Below, in pieces: positions 1-6,750 of a stretch of DNA of 8,086 bases. The position numbers and the translations under genes were made by a program. This stretch comes from a bacterium (GTDB lineage: Bacteria; Bacteroidota; Bacteroidia; Bacteroidales; Bacteroidaceae). The stretch covers positions 1 to 8,086 of the forward strand of contig SFQP01000049.1 in assembly GCA_004562975.1 (NCBI GenBank), read 5' to 3'. The first letter of the stretch is position 1, and the number at the start of each line of letters is the position of its first letter. A model generated the notes under the pieces. It was not told the DNA's origin. It did no database searches and saw only the letters and a program-made list of their open reading frames with translations.

Positions 1-1836
1 AAGGTCTGCGTGGGCAACCGCCCCCTCGGCGGCGACGAACCGCTGCGCATCCAGAGCATGACGACCACGGTAACCACTGATGTCGAAGCCTCGCTCCGCC
101 AGTGCCGCGCCATATTCGACGCGGGAGCGGACTACGTGCGCCTCACCACACAGGGCACCCGCGAGGCCGAGGCACTGAAGCCGCTGCGCGAAGCCCTGCG
201 CTGCGAAGGCTACGACCGCCCGCTCGTGGCCGATGTCCACTTCAACCCCAACGTGGCCGACGTGGCCGCCACCATCGTGGAGAAGGTGCGCATCAACCCG
301 GGCAACTACGTCGACCCCGCCCGCCAGTTCAAGCAGCTGGAATATACCGACGAGGAATACGCCGCCGAACTGGCACGGCTGGAAGAACGCTTTGTCCGCC
401 TCCTCGACATCTGCCGCCAGCACCACACCGCGCTGCGCATCGGCGTGAACCACGGCTCGCTCTCCGACCGCATCATGTGCCGCTACGGCGACACGCCGGA
501 GGGCATCGTGGAGAGCTGCATGGAATTTCTCCGTGTGTGTGTGAAAGAGAAGTTCAGCGACGTGGTCATCTCCATCAAAGCCTCCAACACGCAGGTCATG
601 GTGCGCAGCGTCCGCCTGCTATGCAGCGTGATGGAACGCGAAGGCATGGACTTCCCCCTCCACCTGGGCGTGACCGAGGCCGGCGAGGGCGAGGACGGAC
701 GCATCAAGAGTGCCGCCGGCATCGGGGCGCTGCTGGCCGACGGCATAGGCGACACGCTGCGCGTGAGCCTGAGCGAACCGCCCGAGACGGAAGTGCCCGT
801 GGCCTACAAACTGGCGGAATACGTGGTGCGCCGTGCCGGCCACCCGGCCATTCCCGGAACGGCGGCACCCGGCTTCCACTACGAAAACCCCAGCCGCCGG
901 CCCACCCGCGCCGTGGGGACGGTGGGTGGCAACAGCGTGCCCGTGGTCATCGTCCCCGTGCTCGACGGCAAAGTACCGGCACCGCAGCCCGGACGCACCG
1001 AACCCGACTTCTACTACACGGGGCGCAACCTGCCGCCGGCTGACCTGCGACCCCAAGGGCCGGGTTACCTCGTGGATGCCGACCTCTGGCAGGGCGAGGA
1101 CAACACATACCCCGTGTTCACCAAGGAACAGCTGATGTTCATCCCCACCTGCCGCGCCCGGATGAAGTTCCTCTTCCTCACCTACCTCATGCTCGACGAC
1201 GAAACGAAGGCACTGCTCCGCACCGACCCCAGCGTGGTGCTCATCGTGCAGAGCAACCACGCCAACCGCCTGGGCGAGCAGCGCGCCCTGGTGCACGAGC
1301 TGTGGCGCGAGGGCATCGAAACACCCGTGGTCTTCTTCCAGCACTACCTGCTCGGGGCATCGCAGCTCGAGGAGTTCCGCCTGTATGCGGCGGCCGACAT
1401 GGGAGCGCTCATGTTCGACGGACTGACGGACGGCATCATGCTCTTCTGCCAGGCACCGCAGGGCGACAGCCCCATACCGGCCGAGGTGAACGCCGGCACG
1501 GCATTTTCCATCCTCCAGGCCGCACGCCTGCGCACCACGAAGACGGAATACATCTCATGCCCCGGCTGCGGACGAACGCTCTACGACCTGCCCGGAACCA
1601 TTGCGCGCATCAAGGCCGCCACAGCCCACCTCAAGGGGCTGAAAATCGGCATCATGGGCTGCATCGTCAACGGACCGGGCGAAATGGCCGACGCAGACTA
1701 CGGCTACGTGGGCGCGGCACGCGGCAAAGTGAGCCTGTACCGGGGAAAGGAATGTGTGGAGAAGAACATCCCGGCCGAAGAGGCGGTGGAGAAGCTGCTC
1801 GCACTCATCGAAAACGACCGGCGCAACGAGGCATGA
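1..1836 (+). CDS. ispG: 4-hydroxy-3-methylbut-2-enyl diphosphate synthase (IspG/GcpE), long form, 5' partial
   Basis: IspG makes HMBPP from methylerythritol cyclodiphosphate, the next-to-last step of the MEP isoprenoid pathway, in the cytosol with a [4Fe-4S] cluster. The frame is open from base 1. The first visible residues (K-V-C-V-G-N-R-P-L-G-G) already match the family's PLGG...RIQSMT region, so roughly 10-25 N-terminal residues are missing and the GTG at 10 is not a believable start. The N-terminal TIM-barrel part contains RIQSMT, VADVHFNP and GVNHGSLSD. About 230 residues follow that are absent from the E. coli-type enzyme, as in the long IspG of Bacteroidetes, Chlamydiae and plants. The C-terminal cluster domain keeps all expected ligands: Cys codons at 1558 and 1567 (CPGC), Cys at 1660 (GCIVNGPGE) and Glu at 1681. 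It ends with TGA at 1834-1836, and a strong hairpin follows 59 bases later. GC content is very high. Identification is very secure. Confidence 0.97.
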   Translation, partial: KVCVGNRPLGGDEPLRIQSMTTTVTTDVEASLRQCRAIFDAGADYVRLTTQGTREAEALKPLREALRCEGYDRPLVADVHFNPNVADVAATIVEKVRINPGNYVDPARQFKQLEYTDEEYAAELARLEERFVRLLDICRQHHTALRIGVNHGSLSDRIMCRYGDTPEGIVESCMEFLRVCVKEKFSDVVISIKASNTQVMVRSVRLLCSVMEREGMDFPLHLGVTEAGEGEDGRIKSAAGIGALLADGIGDTLRVSLSEPPETEVPVAYKLAEYVVRRAGHPAIPGTAAPGFHYENPSRRPTRAVGTVGGNSVPVVIVPVLDGKVPAPQPGRTEPDFYYTGRNLPPADLRPQGPGYLVDADLWQGEDNTYPVFTKEQLMFIPTCRARMKFLFLTYLMLDDETKALLRTDPSVVLIVQSNHANRLGEQRALVHELWREGIETPVVFFQHYLLGASQLEEFRLYAAADMGALMFDGLTDGIMLFCQAPQGDSPIPAEVNAGTAFSILQAARLRTTKTEYISCPGCGRTLYDLPGTIARIKAATAHLKGLKIGIMGCIVNGPGEMADADYGYVGAARGKVSLYRGKECVEKNIPAEEAVEKLLALIENDRRNEA

Positions 1837-1895
1837 AGCCTCGCCGATGAACGCCCCGCAAGCCTGTTTCCAACAACGCGGGGAACGACTCTCAC

Positions 1896-1950
1896 AAGTC
1901 CTGGACTATTTTTTTCTAGTCGGCGATTAGAAAAAAATAGTCCAGGACTT
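1896..1950 (+). terminator. 55-base near-perfect palindrome, likely ispG terminator
   Basis: The arms 1896-1918 and 1928-1950 are perfect 23-base reverse complements. The nine bases between them continue the symmetry (1920-1922 with 1924-1926) apart from one G/T pair at 1919/1927, so the hairpin would have about 26 pairs and a tiny loop. A run of five T (1949-1953) closes the + side, which suits a rho-independent terminator for ispG. The minus side lacks a comparable T run. Each arm also contains its own small palindrome (AGTCCTGGACT and AGTCCAGGACT). Termination is inferred; a dispersed palindromic repeat is an alternative. Confidence 0.7.
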
Positions 1951-2087
1951 TTTCAACACAAGTGGCGGACCCTTGCGGACGGTGCCTTACGCCACCCCAT
2001 GGAAGGCCCGGAAAGGGACGGCGGAAGGAGGCCGACGGGACAGAAAAGCGGATCGCCGGCAGAAATCCCACAACTTTGTCAGCGATC

Positions 2088-2122
2088 TTTGGGGCAAAAG
2101 TGTCAAATCATTCGTACCTTCG
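2088..2122 (+). promoter_or_regulatory. Candidate Bacteroidetes promoter for the sigma factor operon
   Basis: TACCTTCG at 2115-2122 resembles the Bacteroidetes -7 element TAnnTTTG with one mismatch. A TTTG at 2088-2091 could be the -33 element, but the 23-base gap is longer than the usual 19-21. If used, transcription would begin near 2129 and leave a leader of about 210 bases ahead of the ATG at 2341. Confidence 0.4.
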
Positions 2123-2130
2123 CCACGGCA

Positions 2131-2242
2131 TTGCCCCGAAAACCCGGCAGCCGGCTACGGGGCGAAGCCAACAAGGTGGACCGGCACGATAAGCAGCCAC
2201 TCGCCCGGCAAACAAACTGCGCCCCAAGGGTTACCCGGGGCG
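2131..2242 (+). other. Foldable GC-rich leader of the sigma factor gene
   Basis: Two nested hairpins are visible. The first pairs 2131-2138 with 2158-2165 (core GCCCCG/CGGGGC) and encloses a CCGG/CCGG mini-stem at 2144-2154. The second pairs 2220-2225 with 2237-2242 (CGCCCC/GGGGCG), then GGG 2228-2230 with CCC 2234-2236 around a three-base loop. Neither is followed by T residues, so they are not simple terminators. They match no riboswitch class I recognise. GC-rich DNA forms stems easily, so a role is only a possibility. Confidence 0.3.
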
Positions 2243-2340
2243 GCCCTGGCACATAAACCCGAAAAGCCACAGGTTGAAAAGCGGCTCCGGCCACCCGACT
2301 ATCACAGACGAAACCAAAACACCAGCTTCAAACATTACCA

Positions 2341-2997
2341 ATGGAAACAGAACTCAACCAATTCAGACAACGGAAAGAAGCAATAATGGTGGCAGAAGCC
2401 TACGCCAAGGACCTGAAAGCAGTGACCCGCCTTTACGATTACTGCGAAACGTACTTCTCCGACCACTACAGAGGCATTTTCTTCGCTACCGACAAGGTGG
2501 CCGGGGAAATCATGCAAAACAGCTTCACCATCCTATGGGAACACATCGAGAACAAACGCATCTATGCCAAAGAGCAACGAATCTACGGACCCAACGGGAA
2601 ACCCCTCACCGCAGGACTCCTCACTTACTTCATGGGCATAGCCAAATACAAATACAAGGAATGGCTCAGAAGCATCAAAGAAGATGAATGGGACGACGAC
2701 AGCATTTTTTCACGATACTTTCCGGGACTGTACGATGAACCCTCGACAGAAAGCGGAGCAGAAGACTACTGGAGGCAACGACAGCTGGAAATCATCGAGG
2801 AAATCCTTGCCGACATGCCGAAAAGATGCTACGAAATCCTCACCAAATTCTACTACGAATCCAAAGACCTCGACTGCATCCTCAGAGAAATACCCTCCAT
2901 CACCAACAAACAGTCGCTCAAGACCAAAAAGTTCAAGTGCATGGAAACGCTGAGGACAACAGCGCGACAAATGTACAGAAAGGAACTCAACGCTTAA
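2341..2997 (+). CDS. RNA polymerase sigma-70 family factor (ECF-like, Bacteroidales type)
   Basis: A 218-residue protein with the plan of a small sigma factor that directs RNA polymerase to a limited set of promoters. A region 2-like segment lies at about residues 45-112, with the helix containing EIMQNSFTILWEHI standing where sigma factors have an acidic, aromatic region 2.2 and MGIAKYKYKEWLR where they have regions 2.3-2.4. After an acidic linker, a region 4-like segment (about 145-208) begins with EEILADMPKRCYEIL, the usual 'LPxxCRxIL' start, and ends with a helix-turn-helix rich in Lys (LKTKKFKCMETL), typical of Bacteroides sigma proteins. Start ATG at 2341; a second ATG at 2386 is possible. 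No strong ribosome site is seen, as is usual in this phylum. It is followed after 12 bases by 3010-3651, so the two are probably one operon. GC content is lower than ispG. The targets cannot be read from the sequence. Confidence 0.75.
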   Translation: METELNQFRQRKEAIMVAEAYAKDLKAVTRLYDYCETYFSDHYRGIFFATDKVAGEIMQNSFTILWEHIENKRIYAKEQRIYGPNGKPLTAGLLTYFMGIAKYKYKEWLRSIKEDEWDDDSIFSRYFPGLYDEPSTESGAEDYWRQRQLEIIEEILADMPKRCYEILTKFYYESKDLDCILREIPSITNKQSLKTKKFKCMETLRTTARQMYRKELNA

Positions 2998-3009
2998 AGC
3001 ACGACCATC

Positions 3010-3651
3010 ATGGATAAAGACTTTCAAGACATCATTGACAACTTCTTGCTCCATCCTGACTCGATGCCGACAGAAGAGAAACAACAACTCATGCAGGAAC
3101 TGCAACAGCAGCCGGAAAAGAGAGAACAATTCCTGTTCACCCAGACCGTAATGGAGGCTGTCAGCCGACGAGAGGAAAAACTGAAATTCCTGCGCGAGCT
3201 GCAACGCAAGAAGCAGCTGCTACGCTACCCGCCAATAGCAGGCTGCGCCTGCCTCGCACCTACGGACTCCCGCACGAAGCACAGACAAGCGACGGAAAAA
3301 GCGCAACGCACCAACCCCACCCCAAAGCCAACCAAAAAGGAAAACAACGGGGGGCTGAAGAAGAAGCTGAAATGGGGAGGAGGCATCGCGGCTGCCGTGA
3401 ACAAGGGCATGCTGGGCATGCACTATTTTATGGCCGACAAGGCCGCCGCACCGTCGGAAGCATGTCCGTTCGACAACAACGGCACACCCGAACAGCCCGA
3501 CAGGCCAAACAACATCCACAGCAAAGGTTACCACATCCAGGAGGCGGAAGTCAACGAACTGCAACTCAAGGAACCGGACATCACCAACGACTACGATTCG
3601 CTCACGGCAGACCCCGACTTGCCCGAAAAGCACGGCCAAACTAACGAATGA
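3010..3651 (+). CDS. Hypothetical protein, possible anti-sigma/sigma-partner protein
   Basis: A 213-residue protein I do not recognise by sequence. Residues 1-70 are helical and charged, with LLHPDSMPTEEKQQLMQEL followed by a Glu/Gln/Arg/Lys-rich helix to about residue 70. This resembles the short N-terminal domain of proteins that sit directly after sigma genes in Bacteroidales. Residues about 85-120 are a polar, Lys/Thr/Pro-rich linker. Residues 121-141 (KWGGGIAAAV, then NKGMLGMHYFM) are the only hydrophobic stretch, where an anti-sigma factor would have its membrane helix, but an Asn-Lys pair interrupts it, so anchoring is doubtful. The C-terminal 70 residues are acidic and Pro/Asn-rich, probably disordered. 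The start ATG at 3010 is 12 bases after the sigma stop. Function is inferred mainly from position. Confidence 0.55.
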   Translation: MDKDFQDIIDNFLLHPDSMPTEEKQQLMQELQQQPEKREQFLFTQTVMEAVSRREEKLKFLRELQRKKQLLRYPPIAGCACLAPTDSRTKHRQATEKAQRTNPTPKPTKKENNGGLKKKLKWGGGIAAAVNKGMLGMHYFMADKAAAPSEACPFDNNGTPEQPDRPNNIHSKGYHIQEAEVNELQLKEPDITNDYDSLTADPDLPEKHGQTNE

Positions 3652-3973
3652 CCACCGGCCACCCCAGAAACGGTAACCACACGCCCGCCAAGCCCCACCT
3701 TGCCCCAATGGCCACTGAATTGAACAAAAGCGTGACATTAGCTGCATTTTTTACCCTCTAACACATAATTTTTACGTCCTAACAAATACAAAAAAAGGAA
3801 AAAACACTAATTTTGTACCGTTTCATTGGTGTATTCTCCGCCTCTTGTCGGAAAGCCTGTACTACCAAGCAGGTGAAAAGTGTCATGCTAATCATCAGGC
3901 ATTGCAACCGTCACAAGTTCCGGCATCACCCCTCCAACGGGGCACAAACCTCATGACTAACATCCTGCCAACA
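3652..3973. other. Gene-free region upstream of the cupin gene
   Basis: About 320 bases. The first third is GC-rich and shows no hairpin with a T run, so no terminator for the sigma operon is evident. From about 3745 the sequence becomes strongly AT-rich (long A and T tracts at 3745-3815), contains a candidate -7 box, and then returns to average composition. Open reading continues upstream of the cupin start to a TTG at 3845, but those residues do not look like part of the family. Confidence 0.6.
3808..3815 (+). promoter_or_regulatory. Candidate -7 box (TAATTTTG) for the cupin/dehydratase genes
   Basis: TAATTTTG matches the Bacteroidetes -7 consensus TAnnTTTG exactly and lies in the AT-rich tract ahead of the cupin gene. 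No TTTG is seen 19-21 bases upstream, where the sequence is A-rich instead. If real, transcription would start near 3822, giving a leader of about 150 bases. Confidence 0.4.
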
Positions 3974-4390
3974 ATGGAAATCAACAACTGTAGTTTGGAT
4001 CAGCTCCTGGAACAAGCATCCCAATCGCCCCGGCTGCGACAAAGCAAAGATATGCGCACTTCGGCAGCGGACAGCAGCCAGCGTATGCTCAACGCACTCA
4101 TGCCCGGCACAAAGGTTCCCGTACACCGGCACCGCCTCACAGACGAAACGGTTATCTGCCTGAAAGGGAAAATTGACGAGATTATCTTTGAAGAAACCAC
4201 CGACGCCGAAGGCAACAGCCACCTGCAAGAAACAGCACGCATCCACCTCAACCCCAGCGAGGGGAACTACGGATGCCAAGTGCCCCAAAACACCTGGCAC
4301 ACGGTGGAGGTGTTTGAACCCTCCGTCATTTTCGAAGCAAAAGACGGACCTTATACTCCCGCCACGCCCGAGGACATACGAAACCTGTAG
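3974..4390 (+). CDS. WbuC-family cupin-fold metalloprotein
   Basis: A 138-residue single-domain cupin. The first cupin motif is complete: G45-x5-H51-x-H53-x4-E58-x6-G65, giving the His-x-His and Glu metal ligands. The second motif supplies His109 in VPQNTWHTVEV. The N-terminal SLDQLLEQASQSPRLRQ, the QRMLNAL-PGT step before the motif, and the end (FEAKDGPYTPAT) follow the WbuC pattern closely. WbuC proteins are commonly found in O-antigen and capsule gene clusters; the reaction is not established. I chose ATG 3974 because it puts the start where the family begins; ATG 3953 in the same frame adds seven residues, and the TTG at 3845 adds 43 that look unrelated. It lies 90 bases before a polysaccharide dehydratase gene, in agreement with a surface-glycan role. 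Confidence 0.85.
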   Translation: MEINNCSLDQLLEQASQSPRLRQSKDMRTSAADSSQRMLNALMPGTKVPVHRHRLTDETVICLKGKIDEIIFEETTDAEGNSHLQETARIHLNPSEGNYGCQVPQNTWHTVEVFEPSVIFEAKDGPYTPATPEDIRNL

Positions 4391-4480
4391 GCCACGGCAA
4401 ACCTGATAGCCATTTGCCTGGAAAACCGCTGCTACCCGAAGGCAAAAAGCGCAAGTCAAAAAAACAACAAAAGAGATGAT

Positions 4481-6421
4481 ATGAGTATTTTCAGCAAATT
4501 CTTTAACTGGTATTTCGGTCGGAAAACTCTGCCCTATTGGTGCATCGTAATATTCGACTTCCTGTTATGCTTTTTCGGTGCCATCACCATATTCCTCCTG
4601 CGCCATCCCGCCAGCGAACTGATTGACGAATGGCAAAGGGTGTGCCATACCTTGCTGGTGTGCAGCTTCGCGAACCTTATCGGCTTCCGCGCCTTCCACA
4701 CCTACTCCGGCATCCTGCGCTACTCGCAGTTCGTGGACCTCCTGCGCGTGACCTACGCCAGCCTCCTGGCCTTCATCATAGCCTTTGCATTCAACTACGC
4801 CAACATCCACTGGGAATGGACCGACGTATTCTACCCCTTCACCGGACGGATGCTGGTGGGCATCTTCCTCGGCACCACCGCCCTGCTCTGCGCCTCACGC
4901 ATCATCATACGCCTCGTGTTCGACAGCGTACTCGTGGGCAAAACCGCCGTACGCGCCTTTGTCTACGGCACACGCGCCGGAGCCGTGGCTCTGACCAACG
5001 AAGTGCGCACCGTGAAACCCGTGAAGTTCATCATCGATGCCTACATCGGCGACGAAAAGGAGAAGTACAAGGAAAGACTCATGGGACGGCGCATCTATTC
5101 CACCCACGAGGACATCCGATCCATCATACGGGAGAAAAACATCAAGGCCATACTCGTCAGCCCGCTCAAACAGGAAAGCTTCCTCCGCAACCGGTCATTC
5201 CAGGACCTGCTCATCGAAGCCGGAGTGAAAATCTACATCTCGCAAAACGCCGAAGAGTGGAAAAACCAGAGCGACAAAACGGAACGCGTGCAAATCCGCG
5301 AAGTGAACATCGAAGACCTGCTCCCGCGCGACGAAATACAGGTGGACATGGATGCCGTGGGCGCACTCCTCACCGGACGCAAAGTGCTCATCACCGGCTC
5401 GGCAGGAAGCATCGGCTCCGAAATGGTGCGGCAAATCGCCATTTACAATCCCTCCGAAATGATGCTCATCGACCAGGCGGAAACACCGCAACACGACATC
5501 CGCCTCATGATGCAGAAGCAATACCCCAACATCACCGCCCACACCGTGGTGACAAGCATCTGCAAGGAGGACCGCATGGAAGAAATATTCCGCACCTTCC
5601 GCCCCGACTACGTGTTTCACGCAGCAGCCTACAAGCACGTGCCCATGATGGAGAACAACCCCAGCGAAAGCGTACAGAACAACGTGTGGGGCACCAAAGT
5701 CATAGCAGACCTGAGCGTGAAATACGGAGTCAAGAAGTTCGTCATGATATCCACCGACAAAGCCGTAAACCCCACCAACGTGATGGGATGCTCCAAGCGC
5801 ATCTGCGAAATCTACGTGCAGAGCCTCGACCACGCCATCAAGGAGGGAAAAGTCAAGGGTTGCACGCAGTTCGTGACCACACGCTTCGGCAACGTGCTCG
5901 GCTCCAACGGATCAGTCATCCCCCTCTTCCGCAAACAGCTTGCCGAAGGCGGACCGCTCACCGTGACGCACCCGGACATCATCCGCTTCTTCATGCTCAT
6001 TCCTGAAGCCTGCAAACTGGTGCTCGAAGCCGGCACACACGGCAAAGGAGGCGAAATATTCGTGTTCGACATGGGAGAACCCGTACGCATAGCCGACCTG
6101 GCACGGCGCATGATACGCCTCAGCGGTGTCCAGGGCGTGGAAATCAAATTCACCGGACTACGCGAAGGGGAAAAGCTCTACGAAGAAGTGCTCAGCGAAA
6201 ACGAAGGCACACTGCCCTCCTTCCACCGCAAAATACGTATCGCGCAGGTCAGAAGCTACAGTTACGAAGAGGCTGACAAGGACCTCAAAGAACTGCGCGA
6301 CATCGCTGCAAAATACAACGACATGGAAACGGTACGCAAAATGAAGCAAATCGTACCGGAATACATCAGCAAACACTCACGCTACGAAGTACTCGACCAC
6401 CACGACCAGCCCAAGGCATAA
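4481..6421 (+). CDS. Membrane-bound nucleotide-sugar 4,6-dehydratase/epimerase (CapD/FlaA1/WbpM type)
   Basis: A full-length 646-residue polysaccharide biosynthesis protein. About four membrane helices fill residues 18-142 (for example IVIFDFLLCFFGAITIFLL). A first Rossmann-like, CoA-binding-type domain covers about 155-255, and the catalytic extended short-chain dehydrogenase domain starts near 298. That domain has the NAD(P) loop TGSAGSIG (305-312), the acidic end of beta-2 (LIDQAE, 329-334), FHAAAYKHVPMMENNP (379-394), and STDKAVNPTNVMGCSK (424-439). There the usual YxxxK is MxxxK (Met435, Lys439), the mark of WbpM/PglF-like 4,6-dehydratases. The C-terminus has FTGLREGEKLYEE. The family converts UDP-GlcNAc or a similar sugar to a 4-keto-6-deoxy intermediate at the inner membrane for O-antigen, capsule or glycan synthesis. 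AAGAGA shortly before ATG 4481 is a modest ribosome site. Probably co-transcribed with the cupin. The exact substrate is not readable. Confidence 0.93.
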   Translation: MSIFSKFFNWYFGRKTLPYWCIVIFDFLLCFFGAITIFLLRHPASELIDEWQRVCHTLLVCSFANLIGFRAFHTYSGILRYSQFVDLLRVTYASLLAFIIAFAFNYANIHWEWTDVFYPFTGRMLVGIFLGTTALLCASRIIIRLVFDSVLVGKTAVRAFVYGTRAGAVALTNEVRTVKPVKFIIDAYIGDEKEKYKERLMGRRIYSTHEDIRSIIREKNIKAILVSPLKQESFLRNRSFQDLLIEAGVKIYISQNAEEWKNQSDKTERVQIREVNIEDLLPRDEIQVDMDAVGALLTGRKVLITGSAGSIGSEMVRQIAIYNPSEMMLIDQAETPQHDIRLMMQKQYPNITAHTVVTSICKEDRMEEIFRTFRPDYVFHAAAYKHVPMMENNPSESVQNNVWGTKVIADLSVKYGVKKFVMISTDKAVNPTNVMGCSKRICEIYVQSLDHAIKEGKVKGCTQFVTTRFGNVLGSNGSVIPLFRKQLAEGGPLTVTHPDIIRFFMLIPEACKLVLEAGTHGKGGEIFVFDMGEPVRIADLARRMIRLSGVQGVEIKFTGLREGEKLYEEVLSENEGTLPSFHRKIRIAQVRSYSYEEADKDLKELRDIAAKYNDMETVRKMKQIVPEYISKHSRYEVLDHHDQPKA

Positions 6422-6500
6422 CGCCAGCCCTGGCCGCCAGGCTTCCCCCTGCCGCACAATCCCCTGCCGCAACACCGTCTTCCAATTTATCTCTGCAAAG
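6422..6500. other. Short spacer between the dehydratase gene and the tRNA promoter
   Basis: C-rich spacer. A small hairpin CCTGG-CCG-CCAGG at 6429-6441 follows the dehydratase stop codon closely, but no T run follows it, so I do not call it a terminator. Confidence 0.35.
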
Positions 6501-6532
6501 TTTGGCTCTTCCTTGTAAAAGCCCTATCTTCG
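6501..6532 (+). promoter_or_regulatory. Promoter of tRNA-Leu
   Basis: TTTG at 6501-6504 and TATCTTCG at 6525-6532 match the Bacteroidetes -33 and -7 elements (TTTG / TAnnTTTG, one mismatch) with an ideal 20-base gap. The predicted start, near 6539, lies only a few bases before the mature tRNA at 6544. Confidence 0.75.
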
Positions 6533-6543
6533 CACCCACAAAT

Positions 6544-6625
6544 GCGCTTGTGGCGAAATTGGTAGACGCGCCAGACTTAGGATCTGGTGGTTCAGGCCGT
6601 GTAGGTTCGAGTCCTATCAGGCGCA
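6544..6625 (+). tRNA. tRNA-Leu (anticodon UAG)
   Basis: A complete 82-base class II tRNA. The acceptor stem GCGCTTG (6544-6550) pairs with CAGGCGC (6618-6624, one G-U), and A6625 is the discriminator. The D stem is GCG/CGC (6553-6555, 6567-6569) around a loop with GG. The anticodon stem CCAGA/TCTGG (6571-6575, 6583-6587) holds a loop with TAG at 6578-6580, reading CUA and other CUN Leu codons. The variable arm is 6588-6600. The T stem GTAGG/CCTAT (6601-6605, 6613-6617) encloses TTCGAGT. The 3' CCA is not encoded. The 3' half is probably the chromosomal attachment site of the adjacent element. Confidence 0.96.
6600..6625. other. Probable attachment site (att core) in the tRNA-Leu 3' end
   Basis: Tyrosine recombinases of many islands and ICEs recombine within the T arm and acceptor 3' strand of tRNA genes and recreate the tRNA on integration. 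Here the tRNA is intact, base composition changes just after it, and an integrase gene follows in the same direction. The matching copy of this sequence would lie at the far end of the element, outside the window, so the core boundaries cannot be set. Confidence 0.5.
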
Positions 6626-6632
6626 CACATAT

Positions 6633-6670
6633 CAGCCGAAAAATTTTATCTACAATAGACAACACGGCTG
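6633..6670. repeat. Short inverted repeat next to the tRNA
   Basis: CAGCCG (6633-6638) and CGGCTG (6665-6670) are perfect 6-base inverted repeats 26 bases apart, just inside the element. They may be part of an integrase-binding arrangement or simply chance. Confidence 0.35.
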
Positions 6671-6680
6671 CAATTGACTG

Positions 6681-6740
6681 AAAACCAGTTGGTTTTATCT
6701 AATCCTTTGCAATAGGAACAGATTAACCAACTGGTTTTTT
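6681..6740 (+). terminator. Terminator-like hairpin downstream of tRNA-Leu
   Basis: AAAACCAGTTGGTT (6681-6694) and AACCAACTGGTTTT (6725-6738) are perfect 14-base inverted repeats. The right arm ends in six T (6735-6740). Inner bases can add further pairs with a bulge (ATCT 6697-6700 with AGAT 6720-6723). It could stop transcription leaving the tRNA gene before the integrase. The 30-base spacer is long for an ideal terminator, so a protein-binding repeat is an alternative. Confidence 0.5.
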
Positions 6741-6750
6741 CTTGCCCAAA

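Larger units (their letters stand above)
1837..2340. other. Gene-free region between ispG and the sigma factor gene
   Basis: About 500 bases with no convincing gene on either strand. Short open frames exist (for example 1962-2192 and 1999-2256 on +, 2103-2294 on -), but they overlap each other, have Arg/Pro/Gly-rich compositions expected from random GC-rich DNA, and match no family I recognise. The stretch holds a long palindrome at 1896-1950, a candidate promoter box near 2115 and a foldable GC-rich leader up to the sigma factor start. Confidence 0.7.

Noticed and set aside
102..1850. Long open frames overlapping ispG in other frames and on the minus strand (for example 102-1043 +, 619-1344 -, 1302-1850 +)
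   Set aside because: They are shadows of a GC-rich gene: compositions are dominated by Arg/Pro/His or Val/Ala/His and no family motifs appear, while the ispG frame has all its catalytic residues.
2125..2340. Cobalamin or other known riboswitch in the sigma leader
   Set aside because: I looked for the conserved cobalamin blocks and other common cores and did not find them; only generic GC hairpins are present.
1962..2386. Overlapping small + strand frames upstream of the sigma factor (1962-2192, 1973-2386, 1999-2256)
   Set aside because: Three frames overlap one another with low-information, Arg/Pro/Gly-rich products and no recognisable domain; none has a preferred start.
3220..3747. Minus-strand frame of 175 residues opposite the sigma-partner gene
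   Set aside because: Valine/Cys/Arg-rich composition typical of an antisense shadow, no motif, and no promoter facing that way.
3845..3973. TTG-initiated N-terminal extension of the cupin
   Set aside because: The extra 43 residues do not resemble the WbuC N-terminus and the region looks like untranslated leader.
4630..6006. 458-residue + frame inside the dehydratase gene
   Set aside because: Arg/His/Pro-rich shadow; the dehydratase frame has continuous family motifs across the whole stretch.
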